64,000 nucleotides of DNA from Roseiarcus sp963798015 (GTDB lineage Bacteria > Pseudomonadota > Alphaproteobacteria > Rhizobiales > Beijerinckiaceae). The translations under genes were made by a program, and so were the position numbers. Below are positions 44,911 to 54,245 of this stretch, piece by piece (position 1 is the first letter of the stretch; each line of letters begins with the position of its first letter). The stretch is taken from positions 124,001-188,000 of the forward strand of contig CAWCSA010000025.1 of assembly GCA_963798015.1 (NCBI GenBank), given 5' to 3'. The notes under the pieces are model-generated. The model worked only from the letters and a program-made list of their open reading frames with translations, was not told where the DNA came from and made no database searches.

Positions 44911-45915
44911 ATGTCGACCGAGGAAAGGGCCGAGGCGCCAGCCAACCGCGCGACCGTGAAGGGCCCACGTTTCGGCGATTTCAGCGAGATCGCCATTGTT
45001 CTCGTTTTTGCAGCGATCGTCCTCTATCTGTCGCTGACCACCTCCGTCTTTTTGTCCTCGGCCAACATTATGGCGATCCTGGTGGCGACCTCGCTGATCG
45101 CAGTCGTCGCCTGCGGACAGACCTTCGTCATCATCACCGGCGGCATCGATCTTTCCTCCGGCTCCGTTGTGGCGCTGTCCGGCGTCATTACCGGGCTCGT
45201 CCTGCATGCCGGATTGCCGATCTGGGCCTCGATTGGGGTCGGAATATTGGTCGGGCTTGCGTGCGGCCTGTTCAACGGCCTCTCTGTCACTTACCTGAAT
45301 ATGAACCCGTTCATCGTCACGCTCGCCGCGATGTCGATGGCGCGCGGCCTCGCCTTCATCATTCCGAACGGTCAGACGATATTCGGCTTCGACGACGCCT
45401 TCGACTCGATCGGCGGCGGCCTTTGGACGCTACCCGGTATTGGCAGGGCGCCGATCGCCGGCGTCATTTCCTTAGCGGCTCTCGCCATTGGCGCTTTCGT
45501 GCTGAAGAAGACCGTGTTCGGCAGTGAGGTTTACTCGGTCGGCGGCAATCGCGAAGCGGCAATGATTGCGGGTATTCCGGTCCAGCGGACCCAAATCCTC
45601 GTCTATGCGATCTCGGGCGCTTTGGCGGGCCTGGGCGGCGTCATCTTGACAGGCCGGCTTGACTCGGCTCAGCCCATCGCCGCGACTGGCCTCGAGCTGA
45701 ACGCGATCGCAGCTGTCGTCATTGGCGGCGCATCGCTGTTCGGAGGTCGCGGTTCCATGCTCGGCACCATTCTGGGCGTACTTCTCATCGGTGTGATCAA
45801 CAATGGTTTGACGCTTCACAATGTCGAGCCGTTCTGGGTTCAGTTCATTCAAGGATCGGTGATTTTCCTCGCGGTGCTGTTCAACTCGCTCAACCAGAAG
45901 CGTCGGGGCGCATAA
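44911..45915 (+). CDS. Ribose-type ABC transporter permease (RbsC-like)
   Basis: 334-residue permease with about ten hydrophobic helices. Family motifs: 'TFVIITGGIDLSSGSVVAL', 'FGLFNGLSV'-like 'CGLFNGLSVTYLNMNPFIV', 'TGLELNAIAAVVIGGASLFGG'. Begins 6 bp after the ATPase. It ends the plus-strand operon and converges on aldA with a 39-bp gap. Confidence 0.93.
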   Translation: MSTEERAEAPANRATVKGPRFGDFSEIAIVLVFAAIVLYLSLTTSVFLSSANIMAILVATSLIAVVACGQTFVIITGGIDLSSGSVVALSGVITGLVLHAGLPIWASIGVGILVGLACGLFNGLSVTYLNMNPFIVTLAAMSMARGLAFIIPNGQTIFGFDDAFDSIGGGLWTLPGIGRAPIAGVISLAALAIGAFVLKKTVFGSEVYSVGGNREAAMIAGIPVQRTQILVYAISGALAGLGGVILTGRLDSAQPIAATGLELNAIAAVVIGGASLFGGRGSMLGTILGVLLIGVINNGLTLHNVEPFWVQFIQGSVIFLAVLFNSLNQKRRGA

Positions 45916-45954
45916 ACGTCGCGCGCCCCAGCTCGTTCGTCCGTGTAAGCCGCG

Positions 45955-47421
45955 TCAGGCGTAATTGTTATAGAGCGTCTTCTTGTGCATGAAGCCCTCG
46001 ATGCCATGCTGGCCGTCCTCGCCGCCGAGGCCGCTTTTGCGGAAGCCGGTATGGAAGCCGTGCGGGCTCTCCCCGGAGGGGCGGTTGACGTAGATCTCGC
46101 CAAATTCGAGCTCGTTCACGGCGCGCATGATCTTGCGATTGTCGCGGGTAAACAAATAGGCTGAGAGGCCGTAGTCGGAATCATTGGCATAGGCGAGCGC
46201 CTGATCGAAATCGTCGACCGCCATCGCCGCGATCAGCGGGCCGAAGGTCTCCTGCTTCATAATTTCGAGGTCGTTTGACTTGACCGAGAAGATGGTCGGG
46301 AAAAACCAATGGCCGCGTTCGAACCCGGCGCCTTGCGCCTTGCCCTCGATGAGCGGGGTCGCTTTCTGCTCGATCGCTCTCGCCTTCATCGCCTCGAGCT
46401 TGTTCACCTCGACGGCGCTGATGCGTGGGCCAACCTGCACGTCGCTCGTAGGATCGCCGACCTTGAGTTCTTTGACCTTGGCCAGGAACTTGTCGAGGAA
46501 TTCGTCGTGAATCGCTTTGTGCAGGTACATGCGGTCGTTGCACGTGCACACGGAGCCGCCGAAGAAGAATTTCGACGTCACAGCCGCGTCGACCGCCTTG
46601 TCGATATCGGCGTCGTCCATGACGATGAAGGGCGCCTTGCCGCCGAGCTCAAGGCGGATCGGCTTGATGCGTTCGGCGCCGAGCGCATAGATCTCGCCGC
46701 CTGCGCGGACGCTGCCGGTCATCGAGATGAGATCGGTGCCCTTGTGGGACACGAGATGCGCGCCGACGGTCCGGCCGTCGCCAACGACGATATTGATGAC
46801 ACCCTCGGGTATGCCGGCGCGCCGGCTGAGTTCGCCAAGCACCAGCGTGGTCAACGGCGTGAGTTCATGCGGCTTGACGACGATGGTGTTGCCCGTCACC
46901 AGCGCCGGGCCGACCTTGCGGGCGAACAGGGCCGCCGGGAAATTCCAGGCGGTGATGCCGGCGACAACTCCATAGGGCACGCGCTGAATCCAGATTTGCT
47001 CGTCGCGGCCTTCGCCAGGCAGGATCTCGCCCTGCAGCCTCCGCGCGCTCTCGGCGGCGTAACGTAGCAGAACCGCAGCGAAATTCGCGTCGATGCGCGA
47101 TTCCGCCAGGAGCTTGCCCCCCTCGGCGGTCAGCAGGTGCGCGAGCGTCTCAGTGTTTTCTTCAATCAGATTGGCGAATTCCTGGAGCAGCGCGCCGCGC
47201 TCCATCGGCGTTCGCCGGCTCCATTCAGGCTGAGCCTTGCGGGCCGCGGCGACGGCGCGATCCGCGTCTTCGATTGTTGCGGAGGGGACCGCGGCGACGA
47301 TGCTTTCATCCTTCGGGTTGACGATCTCGCGCCGATCGCGGCTCGCTGAATCGACCCAACAGCCGCCGACATAAATCTGGCCCTCGCCGATGCCGAAGTC
47401 GCGCATGGTTTGAATGGTCAT
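45955..47421 (-). CDS. aldA: NAD-dependent aldehyde dehydrogenase, AldA-like (lactaldehyde/glycolaldehyde type)
   Basis: 488-residue ALDH. The catalytic cysteine block 'GGSVCTCNDRMYLHKAI' and the C-terminal 'VNRPSGESPHGFHTGFRKSGLGG' closely resemble E. coli AldA, which oxidises L-lactaldehyde and glycolaldehyde. The general base is in 'RLELGGKAPFIVMDD'. It is the last gene of the minus-strand operon with a ribose-type importer and pdxA2. It probably oxidises a short sugar aldehyde to its acid (inference). Confidence 0.88.
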   Translation of the reverse strand: MTIQTMRDFGIGEGQIYVGGCWVDSASRDRREIVNPKDESIVAAVPSATIEDADRAVAAARKAQPEWSRRTPMERGALLQEFANLIEENTETLAHLLTAEGGKLLAESRIDANFAAVLLRYAAESARRLQGEILPGEGRDEQIWIQRVPYGVVAGITAWNFPAALFARKVGPALVTGNTIVVKPHELTPLTTLVLGELSRRAGIPEGVINIVVGDGRTVGAHLVSHKGTDLISMTGSVRAGGEIYALGAERIKPIRLELGGKAPFIVMDDADIDKAVDAAVTSKFFFGGSVCTCNDRMYLHKAIHDEFLDKFLAKVKELKVGDPTSDVQVGPRISAVEVNKLEAMKARAIEQKATPLIEGKAQGAGFERGHWFFPTIFSVKSNDLEIMKQETFGPLIAAMAVDDFDQALAYANDSDYGLSAYLFTRDNRKIMRAVNELEFGEIYVNRPSGESPHGFHTGFRKSGLGGEDGQHGIEGFMHKKTLYNNYA

Positions 47422-47452
47422 TGCAGATCTCCTCTATGCACTTGGCTAACGC

Positions 47453-48436
47453 TCACTTGATGATGCCGATCTTTTCGCGGTCGATCGTGATGAACACCGA
47501 CAGGACAAGCACCAGGCCCTTCACGATGTTTTGGAAATAGGGATCGAGTCCGATGATGTTCATCCCGTTCGAGAGGATGGTGATGATGAGGGCGCCGAGG
47601 ATTGTGCCCTGGATGCTCCCGACCCCCCCGGTCAGCGGCGTGCCGCCCACGACGACGGCGGCGATGGCGTCGAGTTCGAGCCCCTCGCCGAGTTGTGCCG
47701 TCGCAGCCATGGCGCGGGCCCCTTGAAGCAGCCCGGCCATGCCGCAGAGCAGACCTGAGAGCACGAAGATCAGGATCTTCGTCCGGTCGACCTGGATGCC
47801 GCTCAAATGCGCAATCCGTTCGCCCCCGCCGATCGCGCGCACCTCGCGGCCGAACACGGTCAGGTTGAGCATGAAGGCCGCGATGCCGATCAAGACCAGA
47901 GCGATCAGGACGGAATTCGGGATGCCAGCCGTGCGGCCGGAATAGGCATCGAGGAAAGCTTCGTTTTCGATTGAGACGGGGGCGCCGCGGGTGAAGTAGA
48001 GGACGGCGCCGCGATAGACGACCATCGCGCCCAGCGTGACAATGAAGGAGGGAACCTTGCCCTTCGCAACGATCAATCCGTTGATCAGCCCGCACACGAC
48101 CCCAATCGCGCAGGCTGGAAGGATCGCCAGAACGCCGATGCTCCCCGAAGTTTTCGCAGCAACCAATGCGGCGACAGCGACGATGGCGCCAACCGAAAGA
48201 TCGATCGAGCCGGCAATGACCACAAAGGTCATGCCCAGCGCCGCGACAAGCAGCACGACGGCCTGCTGCGCAACAATCAGAAGATTGTTGAATTGAAGAA
48301 AGCGCGCCGAGGTCAGTGAGAAGGCGACCGCGAGCGCGACAAGCAGAAAAATCGGGAAGAAGCGGCGCACGCCCTCGCGCCCGAACATGCGGCTGACCGG
48401 CTGTTCATCGTCGACGTGAGGCTTGGCGGAAGTCAT
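47453..48436 (-). CDS. Ribose-type ABC transporter permease (second system)
   Basis: 327 residues, RbsC fold. Motifs 'TFVVIAGSIDLSVGAIVAV', 'CGLINGLIVAKGKVPSFIV', 'LGEGLELDAIAAVVVGGTPL'. 10 bp after the ATPase stop and 31 bp before aldA, so within one transcript. It is clearly a different lineage from the plus-strand permease at 44.9 kb. Confidence 0.93.
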   Translation of the reverse strand: MTSAKPHVDDEQPVSRMFGREGVRRFFPIFLLVALAVAFSLTSARFLQFNNLLIVAQQAVVLLVAALGMTFVVIAGSIDLSVGAIVAVAALVAAKTSGSIGVLAILPACAIGVVCGLINGLIVAKGKVPSFIVTLGAMVVYRGAVLYFTRGAPVSIENEAFLDAYSGRTAGIPNSVLIALVLIGIAAFMLNLTVFGREVRAIGGGERIAHLSGIQVDRTKILIFVLSGLLCGMAGLLQGARAMAATAQLGEGLELDAIAAVVVGGTPLTGGVGSIQGTILGALIITILSNGMNIIGLDPYFQNIVKGLVLVLSVFITIDREKIGIIK

Positions 48437-48446
48437 CCTGGTCTCC

Positions 48447-49923
48447 TCAAGTCATGTGCCGGATGATCGCGTCCTCGGACGCCGCGGCTGGATCCTCGAT
48501 CCTCGCCACAATCCGTCCAGCGCGCATGATCAAGATGCGATCGCTGAGGCCAATCAGCTCGTTCAGATCCTCGCTCGCGAGCAGGATGCCGAGACCTCGA
48601 TCAGCAGCCTCGCGCAACGACCGGTAGATCTCGGCCCGCGCCCCGACATCCACGCCACGAGTTCGGATTGTTGAGCAACAGCACACGGGGCTCGACGGCG
48701 AGACATTTGCCAAGCACCACTTTCTGCAGGTTACCTCCGCTCAGCACGCCCGCCCGTGTCTGCGGCGCCTTGGTCTTGATCGACAGCCGCCGGATGAGCG
48801 CGCCCGAGAGCTTCTTCGCCCGCGCATGGTCAAAGAGCGGCCCACGGCGTGGCGGGCGCGCCATCACGAGATTGTCGAGCACGCTCGCGCCCACGATGAG
48901 TCCCTCGCCAGTTCTATCCCCTGGCAGATAGGCGATGCCCTTCGCCCAGGCCTCGGCAGGAATGCGCGGGCGGAACGACGCGCCAGCGAGCTTCATTTCA
49001 CCGGAATGGAGCGGCGCCACGCCAGCGGCGATCTCCAAAATGCGCTGACCGCCCGCTCCCTTGAGCCCGGCGATTCCGACGATCTCGCCGCCTGCAAGCG
49101 TGAGTGAGCTTGGCTTGAGGCGCCCGTCCGCGATGTCCTCGAAGCGCATGAGATCGCCGGAGGACGCCCGCGCCGCGTGGGGCGGGAAGAGGCCCTTCGA
49201 CAGGTCGCGACCAACCATAAGGCTCTGGATCTGGTCACGACTGAGCTCGTGGGCTGCGTAGTCGCCGACCTTGCGTCCATCCTTGAGGATCGTCAGCCCG
49301 TCTGCAACGGCGCCGACCTCGGCAAGGTGATGCGAGACGAAAGCGACAATGAGGCCTTGCCGTTTAAGCGCCTGCATCGCTTCGAGGACAATATCGACCT
49401 CGCGGTGGTTGAGAAACGCCGTCGATTCGTCGAACAGCATCGCCCGCGGCGATGCGGACAGCGCGCGTGCGACCTCGATGCATTTCCACTGTCCGAGATC
49501 GAGAGCGGAAAGCGGCTGCGAGACCGAAATCTCAGCCGAGAAACTATCCAGCAGAGCCTGTGCGGCGCGATTCAATCCGCCACGCCTAAGCAGCCCGTAA
49601 CGGCGGAAGCGGGCGAGCCGCCCCGCGAAAATGTTCTCCGCAACCGTCAGCGACGGATTGATGGTGATCTCCTGGAAGACGAGGCCAACGCCACGCTGCG
49701 TCGCCTCAGTCACGGATCTCGGCGCGTAAGGCTGGCCATCAAGAACCATCCGGCCCGAATCCGGCCGCTCGGCGCCGACGAGTATCTTGAGAAGCGTCGA
49801 CTTGCCGGCGCCATTCTCGCCGACGAGGGCGTGAATCTTGCCCGGCTCGAGCGCAATAGATACGTCCGACAACGCGCGCGTGTTGCCGAAGCTTCTCGAT
49901 AGGTCCTCAGCGACGATCTTCAC
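48447..49923 (-). pseudogene. Ribose-type ABC ATPase (second system), single-base frameshift
   Basis: Double ATPase, GTG start at 49923. NBD1 has 'VGENGAGKSTLLKILVG' but a degenerate signature ('ALDLGQWKCIEVARAL') and Walker B 'AMLFDEST'. NBD2 has 'GLKGAGGQRILEIA' and signature 'LSGGNLQKVVLGK'. The frame breaks at about 48662-48663, inside the second Walker B: expected 'LLLNNPTRGVDVGARAEIY' is split because one base is inserted between the proline and threonine codons. The rest ('TRGVDVGARAEIYRSL' to the stop at 48447) is intact. Removing one base gives about 491 residues. Confidence 0.83.
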
Positions 49924-49986
49924 CGAACGTCCGTGCGCAGATCGCGGTGAGGGGCCGAGGCGAACTCGGCCCTCACGCGCGAAAGT

Positions 49987-51057
49987 TTACTTGGAATATT
50001 TCAGCTCGAACGAAGCCGGCGCAGCGTTCGGCGTGTAGACGCGCGAATGCGCCTTGAAATCATAAGGGGGCACGCCGCCCGGAAAGTCCGCCTCGAACTG
50101 CGCAACGCGGTCCTTGGTCAAAGGCAGAAGCTTGAGCTTGACGTTGTCCTGATCCTTGGGCGCCGGCTTGCCCTTGATGTCATCGTAGAGCATCACGAGC
50201 GCGAAGCCGCCCTGGAGCCAATGGCCGCCAATGTCGAAGAGGAGTTCGCCGTTCTTGACCGCCTCCACGTTGTCCGGGTTCAGGTCCATGGCGACAACGA
50301 TGACGTCCTTGCCCGGCTTCTTTCCGGCGTTCTTGAGCGCGGTCATCACTCCCGTAGCCGTGCCGCCGTTGGCGGCCCATACGCCCTTGATGTCGGGATG
50401 GCCCTGGTAGAGCGATTCAAAGACGGTCTGCGAAGTGTCGCGCACAAAATTGCCGTCGACCTCGCCGGCGACGACGACCTCCGGATGCGACTTCAGCGCG
50501 TCTTCGAGACCCTTGCGCCGATCGATGGCGACGGACGTGCCCGCCGTGCCGTTGACCACGCCGATGACCTTCTTGCCGCTGGCGTCCGCAGGTATGGCGG
50601 CGAACAAGGCTTCGGCCATCTGGCGCCCGGCGTCCTCGTCGCTCGGGCCGACGAAGGCCAGATAGTTGGGGAAGCGTTCGGACTGCGGCGAGAAATCTGG
50701 ATAGCTGTCGGTCAGAATGACCGGAATGTTGGCGTCCTTGGCGAGGGTCAAGCCGCGAGCGGCGGTCGCCCAATAGGGGGTGAAGATGATGCCATCGACT
50801 GACTGGCCGACAAGATCCTCCAGCGACTTCACCATCTGGTCGGGCTTGTTGTCCGCGTTGAGCACGATCAGATTGACGCCGAGTTCCTTGGCGCCCTTCT
50901 TCATGAAGTCGATGTAGTTGTTCCAGAACTGCGCGTCGAGCGTCGGCACGACGACGCCGATGGTTGGCGTATCTTTCGACGCCATGGCGGGACTTGCCGC
51001 GAGTAGGAGCGGCGCGGCGAGCGCCATGAGTCCATTGCGTATTCGTTTCGAAATCAT
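49987..51057 (-). CDS. Ribose-type sugar ABC substrate-binding protein (second system)
   Basis: 356 residues with a Sec signal ('LMALAAPLLLAASPAMA'). Mature start 'TPTIGVVVPTLDAQFWNNYI' and 'LEDLVGQSVDGIIFTPYWA' place it in periplasmic binding protein family 4. AGGAGG lies before ATG 51057. Between pdxA2-like and the ATPase in one operon, so its ligand is probably the substrate of the tetronate/tetritol route (inference). Confidence 0.92.
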   Translation of the reverse strand: MISKRIRNGLMALAAPLLLAASPAMASKDTPTIGVVVPTLDAQFWNNYIDFMKKGAKELGVNLIVLNADNKPDQMVKSLEDLVGQSVDGIIFTPYWATAARGLTLAKDANIPVILTDSYPDFSPQSERFPNYLAFVGPSDEDAGRQMAEALFAAIPADASGKKVIGVVNGTAGTSVAIDRRKGLEDALKSHPEVVVAGEVDGNFVRDTSQTVFESLYQGHPDIKGVWAANGGTATGVMTALKNAGKKPGKDVIVVAMDLNPDNVEAVKNGELLFDIGGHWLQGGFALVMLYDDIKGKPAPKDQDNVKLKLLPLTKDRVAQFEADFPGGVPPYDFKAHSRVYTPNAAPASFELKYSK

Positions 51058-51140
51058 TTGTTCCTCCTCTTGGGCCGCGTTGCGCGTGGGGATGGCGCCG
51101 GCCCTTTCCTATTTCTCGCGGGCCAAGCCCCCGCGCCCCT

Positions 51141-52184
51141 CTAAACCCTCAGTGTTTGACGCGCCCGCGCCAGCGCGACGGCCAGATCGATCGCCTCGAT
51201 GAAGCTCGACTCGCTCGCGATTCCGCGGCCCGCTATGTCGAAGGCCGTGCCGTGGTCGACGGACGTGCGGATGATTGGAAGGCCGAGGGTGACGTTCACG
51301 CCGCTCAGCGCCTCCCAGCGGCCGGTTGTCTTGTCGACGGAGAAGCCGAGCAGCTTCACCGGGATGTGGCCCTGGTCGTGATACATGGCGACCACCGCGT
51401 CGAACTGCTCCGCCCGAAGTTTGACGAAGACGGTGTCGCCGGGCACCGGCCCGTGGACATCATAGCCTTGCTCGCGCAAGCGCCGGATGGTCGGTTCGAC
51501 GACATCGATGTCCTGCCGCCCGAACAACCCGCCTTCGCCCGCATGCGGATTGAGCGCTGCGATGGCGATGCGGCGGCGCGGCACGCGAAGCGCCTCGAGC
51601 GCCTCGTCGGTGAGCGCCACGACACGGCTTATCCGTTCCGGCGTCACGCGCTTCGGCACGTCTTCAAGCGCGGTATGGGTGGTGATGTGGCTCACGCGCA
51701 TGGCGCCGTGAACCAGCAGCATCACGCTGTCGCGCGACTTGGTGAGATCGGCGAGCAGCTCAGTGTGACCGCTATAGTAATGGCCCGCGAAGTTCAGCGC
51801 TTCCTTGCTGATTGGGCCCGTGCAAATGGCGTCGGCGACGCCGTCGAGCGCGAAGCGTACGGCGGCCGCGATCGCGTCATACGCTATGCGTCCGCCTTCC
51901 GCCGTCGATTGGCCGGTGGGCACGGGAACGCGGGCTGCGTCGATATCGATGAAACCGATCGGGGGTAAATCAGCGCCTGGCTTGGCGGCGGCGACCGTCG
52001 TTGCGGGATCGTCCAAGCCGAGTTGTTTCAGCGCTTCCCGATGCGTCGAGCGCGCGCCAATGAGGAGTAGGGAAAACTCTCCGTCCGCGACACGCCCGCG
52101 CAGGGCGGCGGCCGCGCGCGCCATGATCTCCGGACCGATCCCGGCCGGGTCGCCCGACGTCACCGCGATCCTGGGACCCGTCAC
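51141..52184 (-). CDS. pdxA2: 4-Hydroxythreonine-4-phosphate dehydrogenase family, probably PdxA2 (4-phospho-tetronate dehydrogenase)
   Basis: 347 residues. Metal ligands are visible: H in 'FAGHYYSGHTELLADL', H in 'AALNPHAGEGGLFG', H in 'MYHDQGHIPVKLLGF'. 'TSGDPAGIGPEI' and 'CTGPISKEALNFAG' are family blocks. Biosynthetic PdxA makes a B6 precursor; PdxA2 members oxidise 4-phospho-D-threonate or -erythronate to dihydroxyacetone phosphate. The operon with sugar transport and the nearby DUF1537 kinase favours PdxA2. Confidence 0.88.
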   Translation of the reverse strand: MTGPRIAVTSGDPAGIGPEIMARAAAALRGRVADGEFSLLLIGARSTHREALKQLGLDDPATTVAAAKPGADLPPIGFIDIDAARVPVPTGQSTAEGGRIAYDAIAAAVRFALDGVADAICTGPISKEALNFAGHYYSGHTELLADLTKSRDSVMLLVHGAMRVSHITTHTALEDVPKRVTPERISRVVALTDEALEALRVPRRRIAIAALNPHAGEGGLFGRQDIDVVEPTIRRLREQGYDVHGPVPGDTVFVKLRAEQFDAVVAMYHDQGHIPVKLLGFSVDKTTGRWEALSGVNVTLGLPIIRTSVDHGTAFDIAGRGIASESSFIEAIDLAVALARARQTLRV

Positions 52185-52343
52185 TTTCCCCCCTTCATTG
52201 CCGCAAACAGCTTAGCGCGGCTTTTGGAGCATGAAAAGTCAAAAAACGTCATAATCTCGCATTTGATGTCATCGACGCGTCTTTTTACGCCGCGGGCAGA
52301 GCAAGGTGCTTTTTGGATTGAGGCGGCGGAAAGCGAACGCATC

Positions 52344-52372
52344 GGACGACAATTTATGGGACGACAATTTAT
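52344..52372. repeat. Tandem 15-bp repeat flanking the ISNCY element (left)
   Basis: GGACGACAATTTAT occurs at 52344-52357 and again at 52359-52372, a period of 15 (unit GGGACGACAATTTAT). A third copy is at 53765-53779 on the far side of the insertion sequence. The unit resembles known insertion sequence end sequence. It may be a remnant of another element or a duplicated target. Confidence 0.65.
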
Positions 52373-52451
52373 GTCGATAGCGAATTAAGTTGTCCGGTTT
52401 TGGTAGCCCATCATATGTCCGCTTCTTCTGGTTCTGTTCTGCCTCGTGGGC

Positions 52452-52482
52452 GGGGTGGGCAAGCCGGAGGCTTGTCCACCCC
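52452..52482. terminator. Strong hairpin downstream of the transposase
   Basis: GGGGTGGGCAAGCC (52452-52465) pairs with GGCTTGTCCACCCC (52469-52482) across GGA; only one G-U pair. It lies 30 bp past the transposase stop, inside the element. Probable terminator, or protection against transcription from outside. The T-run is weak. Confidence 0.55.
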
Positions 52483-52511
52483 GTCCACGGGGGCTTCGCC
52501 GCCGAGCGGAT

Positions 52512-53684
52512 TTAAGCGGCGTTTTTCGCATCTCTGATCGCTCCGTTCTGGTCATATCGGCCGATGCAGCGGGGCCCGTGGAAGAGGGCGTGGGAGCCGT
52601 CGGGGTAGACGTGGACCTTGACCCGCGCCTTGACGAAATGGGGCCGCATCGGGCTTTCGGGGATCTGCAGTTTCAGCGTCCGGTAGGACACGCAATTGTC
52701 GTTCATGACCTGACGCTCCTCCTGCACGCACAGGATCTCATCGAGATTGACGCCAGGGATCGGCGTGAAGGCTGAACCCTCGCCGGCCGGATCGACCGCA
52801 AAGCGGGCGTTGTGTTCCGGCAGATAGCGGTCGCGGATGAAGGCGTTGGCCGCCTCCACATCGGTTATGCCGGCGAGCCGGAGCTCCTTGGGCAGCCGGC
52901 CCTGAAGCGTGCCGAACATCCGTTCCGAACGGCCACGGGCCTGGGGAGAGAAAGCCCCGATATGCTCGATTCCGAGCTGCTCAAGGGCTCGCCCGACCTG
53001 GGTCGGTGAGCCGCGGTCGATCTCGCCGGCCTTGGTGGTGCGGAAATAGTGCGAGCCGCGATCCGTATAGAGGCTCATCGGCAGGCCGTGCTCGGCGAAA
53101 ACCTCCTTCAGCGCCCGGAAGGTCGAGGCCGTGCCCTCCTCCTCGATGAGAAAGGCCGAATAGATCGCCCCCGTCGCATCGTCGAGCGTCACGATCAGGT
53201 CGAGCGCCGGCTGGCCCTCGAGCCATTCGTGGCGCGAGCCGTCCTGGTGCAGCATCATGCCCGGCAGTGGCCGCCGCTCGCGCTTGCGCCGGTGGGCGCC
53301 CTTGCGCGGCGCCTTCGCCACAACGCCCGCCCACTGAAGATGCAGCTTCGTCCAGGTGTAGCCCCAGCCGAAGCCGTGATCCTTGATCAGATGCTCGTGG
53401 AAGTGCTTGACCGTAAAACCCTGGTAGCGCTCGCGGTAAAGCCGCTCCACTTCCTCCGCCCGATCGGCGGGAACCCGCCTGCCCGACGCCTGGCCGAGCC
53501 GGCGGTCGACAAGCCCAGCCTCGCCTTCCTCTTCGTAACGCCGCGTCCAGCGCCGGAACGTCCGCTCGCTCACGCCGAGCAACTCAGCCGCCTCTTCCTG
53601 GTTCAGCTCCGCCAATTCCCAGCGGTTCAGAACGTTCAAAAACACCGTCATGCGCACACCCTGAAGGGCTTCTGTCCAGCGCAT
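52512..53684 (-). CDS. ISNCY-family transposase
   Basis: 390 residues, complete. The N-terminal HTH has 'LNQEEAAELLGVSERTFRRW' and a linker 'EEEGEAGLVDRR'. The RNase H-like DDE core shows 'MMLHQDGSRHEWLEG', 'IVTLDDATGAIYSAFL', 'SLYTDRGSHYFRT' and 'SPQARGRSERMFGTLQGR'. ATG 53684 follows GGAGGGG. Probably still functional. Confidence 0.92.
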   Translation of the reverse strand: MRWTEALQGVRMTVFLNVLNRWELAELNQEEAAELLGVSERTFRRWTRRYEEEGEAGLVDRRLGQASGRRVPADRAEEVERLYRERYQGFTVKHFHEHLIKDHGFGWGYTWTKLHLQWAGVVAKAPRKGAHRRKRERRPLPGMMLHQDGSRHEWLEGQPALDLIVTLDDATGAIYSAFLIEEEGTASTFRALKEVFAEHGLPMSLYTDRGSHYFRTTKAGEIDRGSPTQVGRALEQLGIEHIGAFSPQARGRSERMFGTLQGRLPKELRLAGITDVEAANAFIRDRYLPEHNARFAVDPAGEGSAFTPIPGVNLDEILCVQEERQVMNDNCVSYRTLKLQIPESPMRPHFVKARVKVHVYPDGSHALFHGPRCIGRYDQNGAIRDAKNAA

Positions 53685-53764
53685 CCAACCCCTCCAAAAA
53701 GGGCCGGATCTACCGGACAGATCGTGCGCTACCTAAACCGGACATATCGTCTGCTACCGACAAT

Positions 53765-53779
53765 GGGACGACAATTTAT
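53765..53779. repeat. 15-bp repeat flanking the ISNCY element (right copy)
   Basis: GGGACGACAATTTAT, identical to the two left-hand copies at 52344-52372. The interval between the inverted repeat end (53744) and this copy is 20 bp. Confidence 0.65.
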
Positions 53780-54245
53780 TGAAGAACATCAGAAAACAGG
53801 CTAAGCTTGCCCTATGAGCAATTCTGCGCTCCCGCATGCCCGAAGCCGTAGGCGCCGTTCCGCCGCGGCTCAGGTCAGGGAAAAGCGTCGAGAAAAAATT
53901 TCTACGCTTTTATCCGCGCAACCCGTTGAAATGTCTCGATTCGGACGAGAGAATCCAAGGAAATCCAAGGAAATCCAATAGTCACTATCGGGGGATTTCG
54001 CGGCGAAACAGCCACGCGCCAAGGAAATCCAAACGGATCGCCCGAACTAACGTCGCGGGCCCGCCGCGCAGAAGGCGGCCAACCCCACTCCATCCCAGGC
54101 CAAAGCGCCCGACCCGGCGTTAACCTGTTGACAGTGACCGTAAACTGCCATTTTCTGCCAGAATCAGGCACCAGCGTGAGCAGGGAAGCAGCGCCTCATG
54201 CTAGCGATCCATCGTGTCCGAAACGCGCAGCCTGACAGAACAGCC
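53780..54245. other. Gene-free stretch upstream of deoR with short tandem repeats
   Basis: No supported gene. A 10-bp unit CCAAGGAAAT is repeated in tandem near 53954-53980 and again near 54011. A TTGACA box (54128-54133) lies 112 bp before the deoR start and may be its -35 element. TGCCAGAATCAGGCA near 54157-54171 has TGCC/GGCA arms and might be an operator. Confidence 0.45.

Larger units (their letters stand above)
52391..53744 (-). mobile_element. ISNCY-family insertion sequence, about 1.35 kb
   Basis: The ends are imperfect inverted repeats of 31 bp: 52391-52421 (starts TGTCCGGTTTTGGTAGC) and the reverse complement of 53714-53744 (starts TGTCCGGTTTAGGTAGC), 26 of 31 matching by hand count. 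A single intact transposase lies inside. It sits between the pdxA2 operon and the deoR-kinase pair, so it may have split one divergent locus. Confidence 0.78.

Noticed and set aside
43936..48664. Shared octamer ACGAGTTC at both ATPase frameshifts as a mutation or base-calling hotspot
   Set aside because: The same octamer occurs inside intact genes (for example near 7190, 59147 and 60047), so it is not enough to explain the insertions.
51141..52184. pdxA as a vitamin B6 gene matching pdxJ at 40 kb
   Set aside because: It is operonic with a sugar importer and aldA, and close to a DUF1537 kinase, which fits the catabolic PdxA2 better.
53940..54030. CCAAGGAAAT repeats as a CRISPR array
   Set aside because: Units are 10 bp, in direct tandem without spacers, and no cas genes are nearby.
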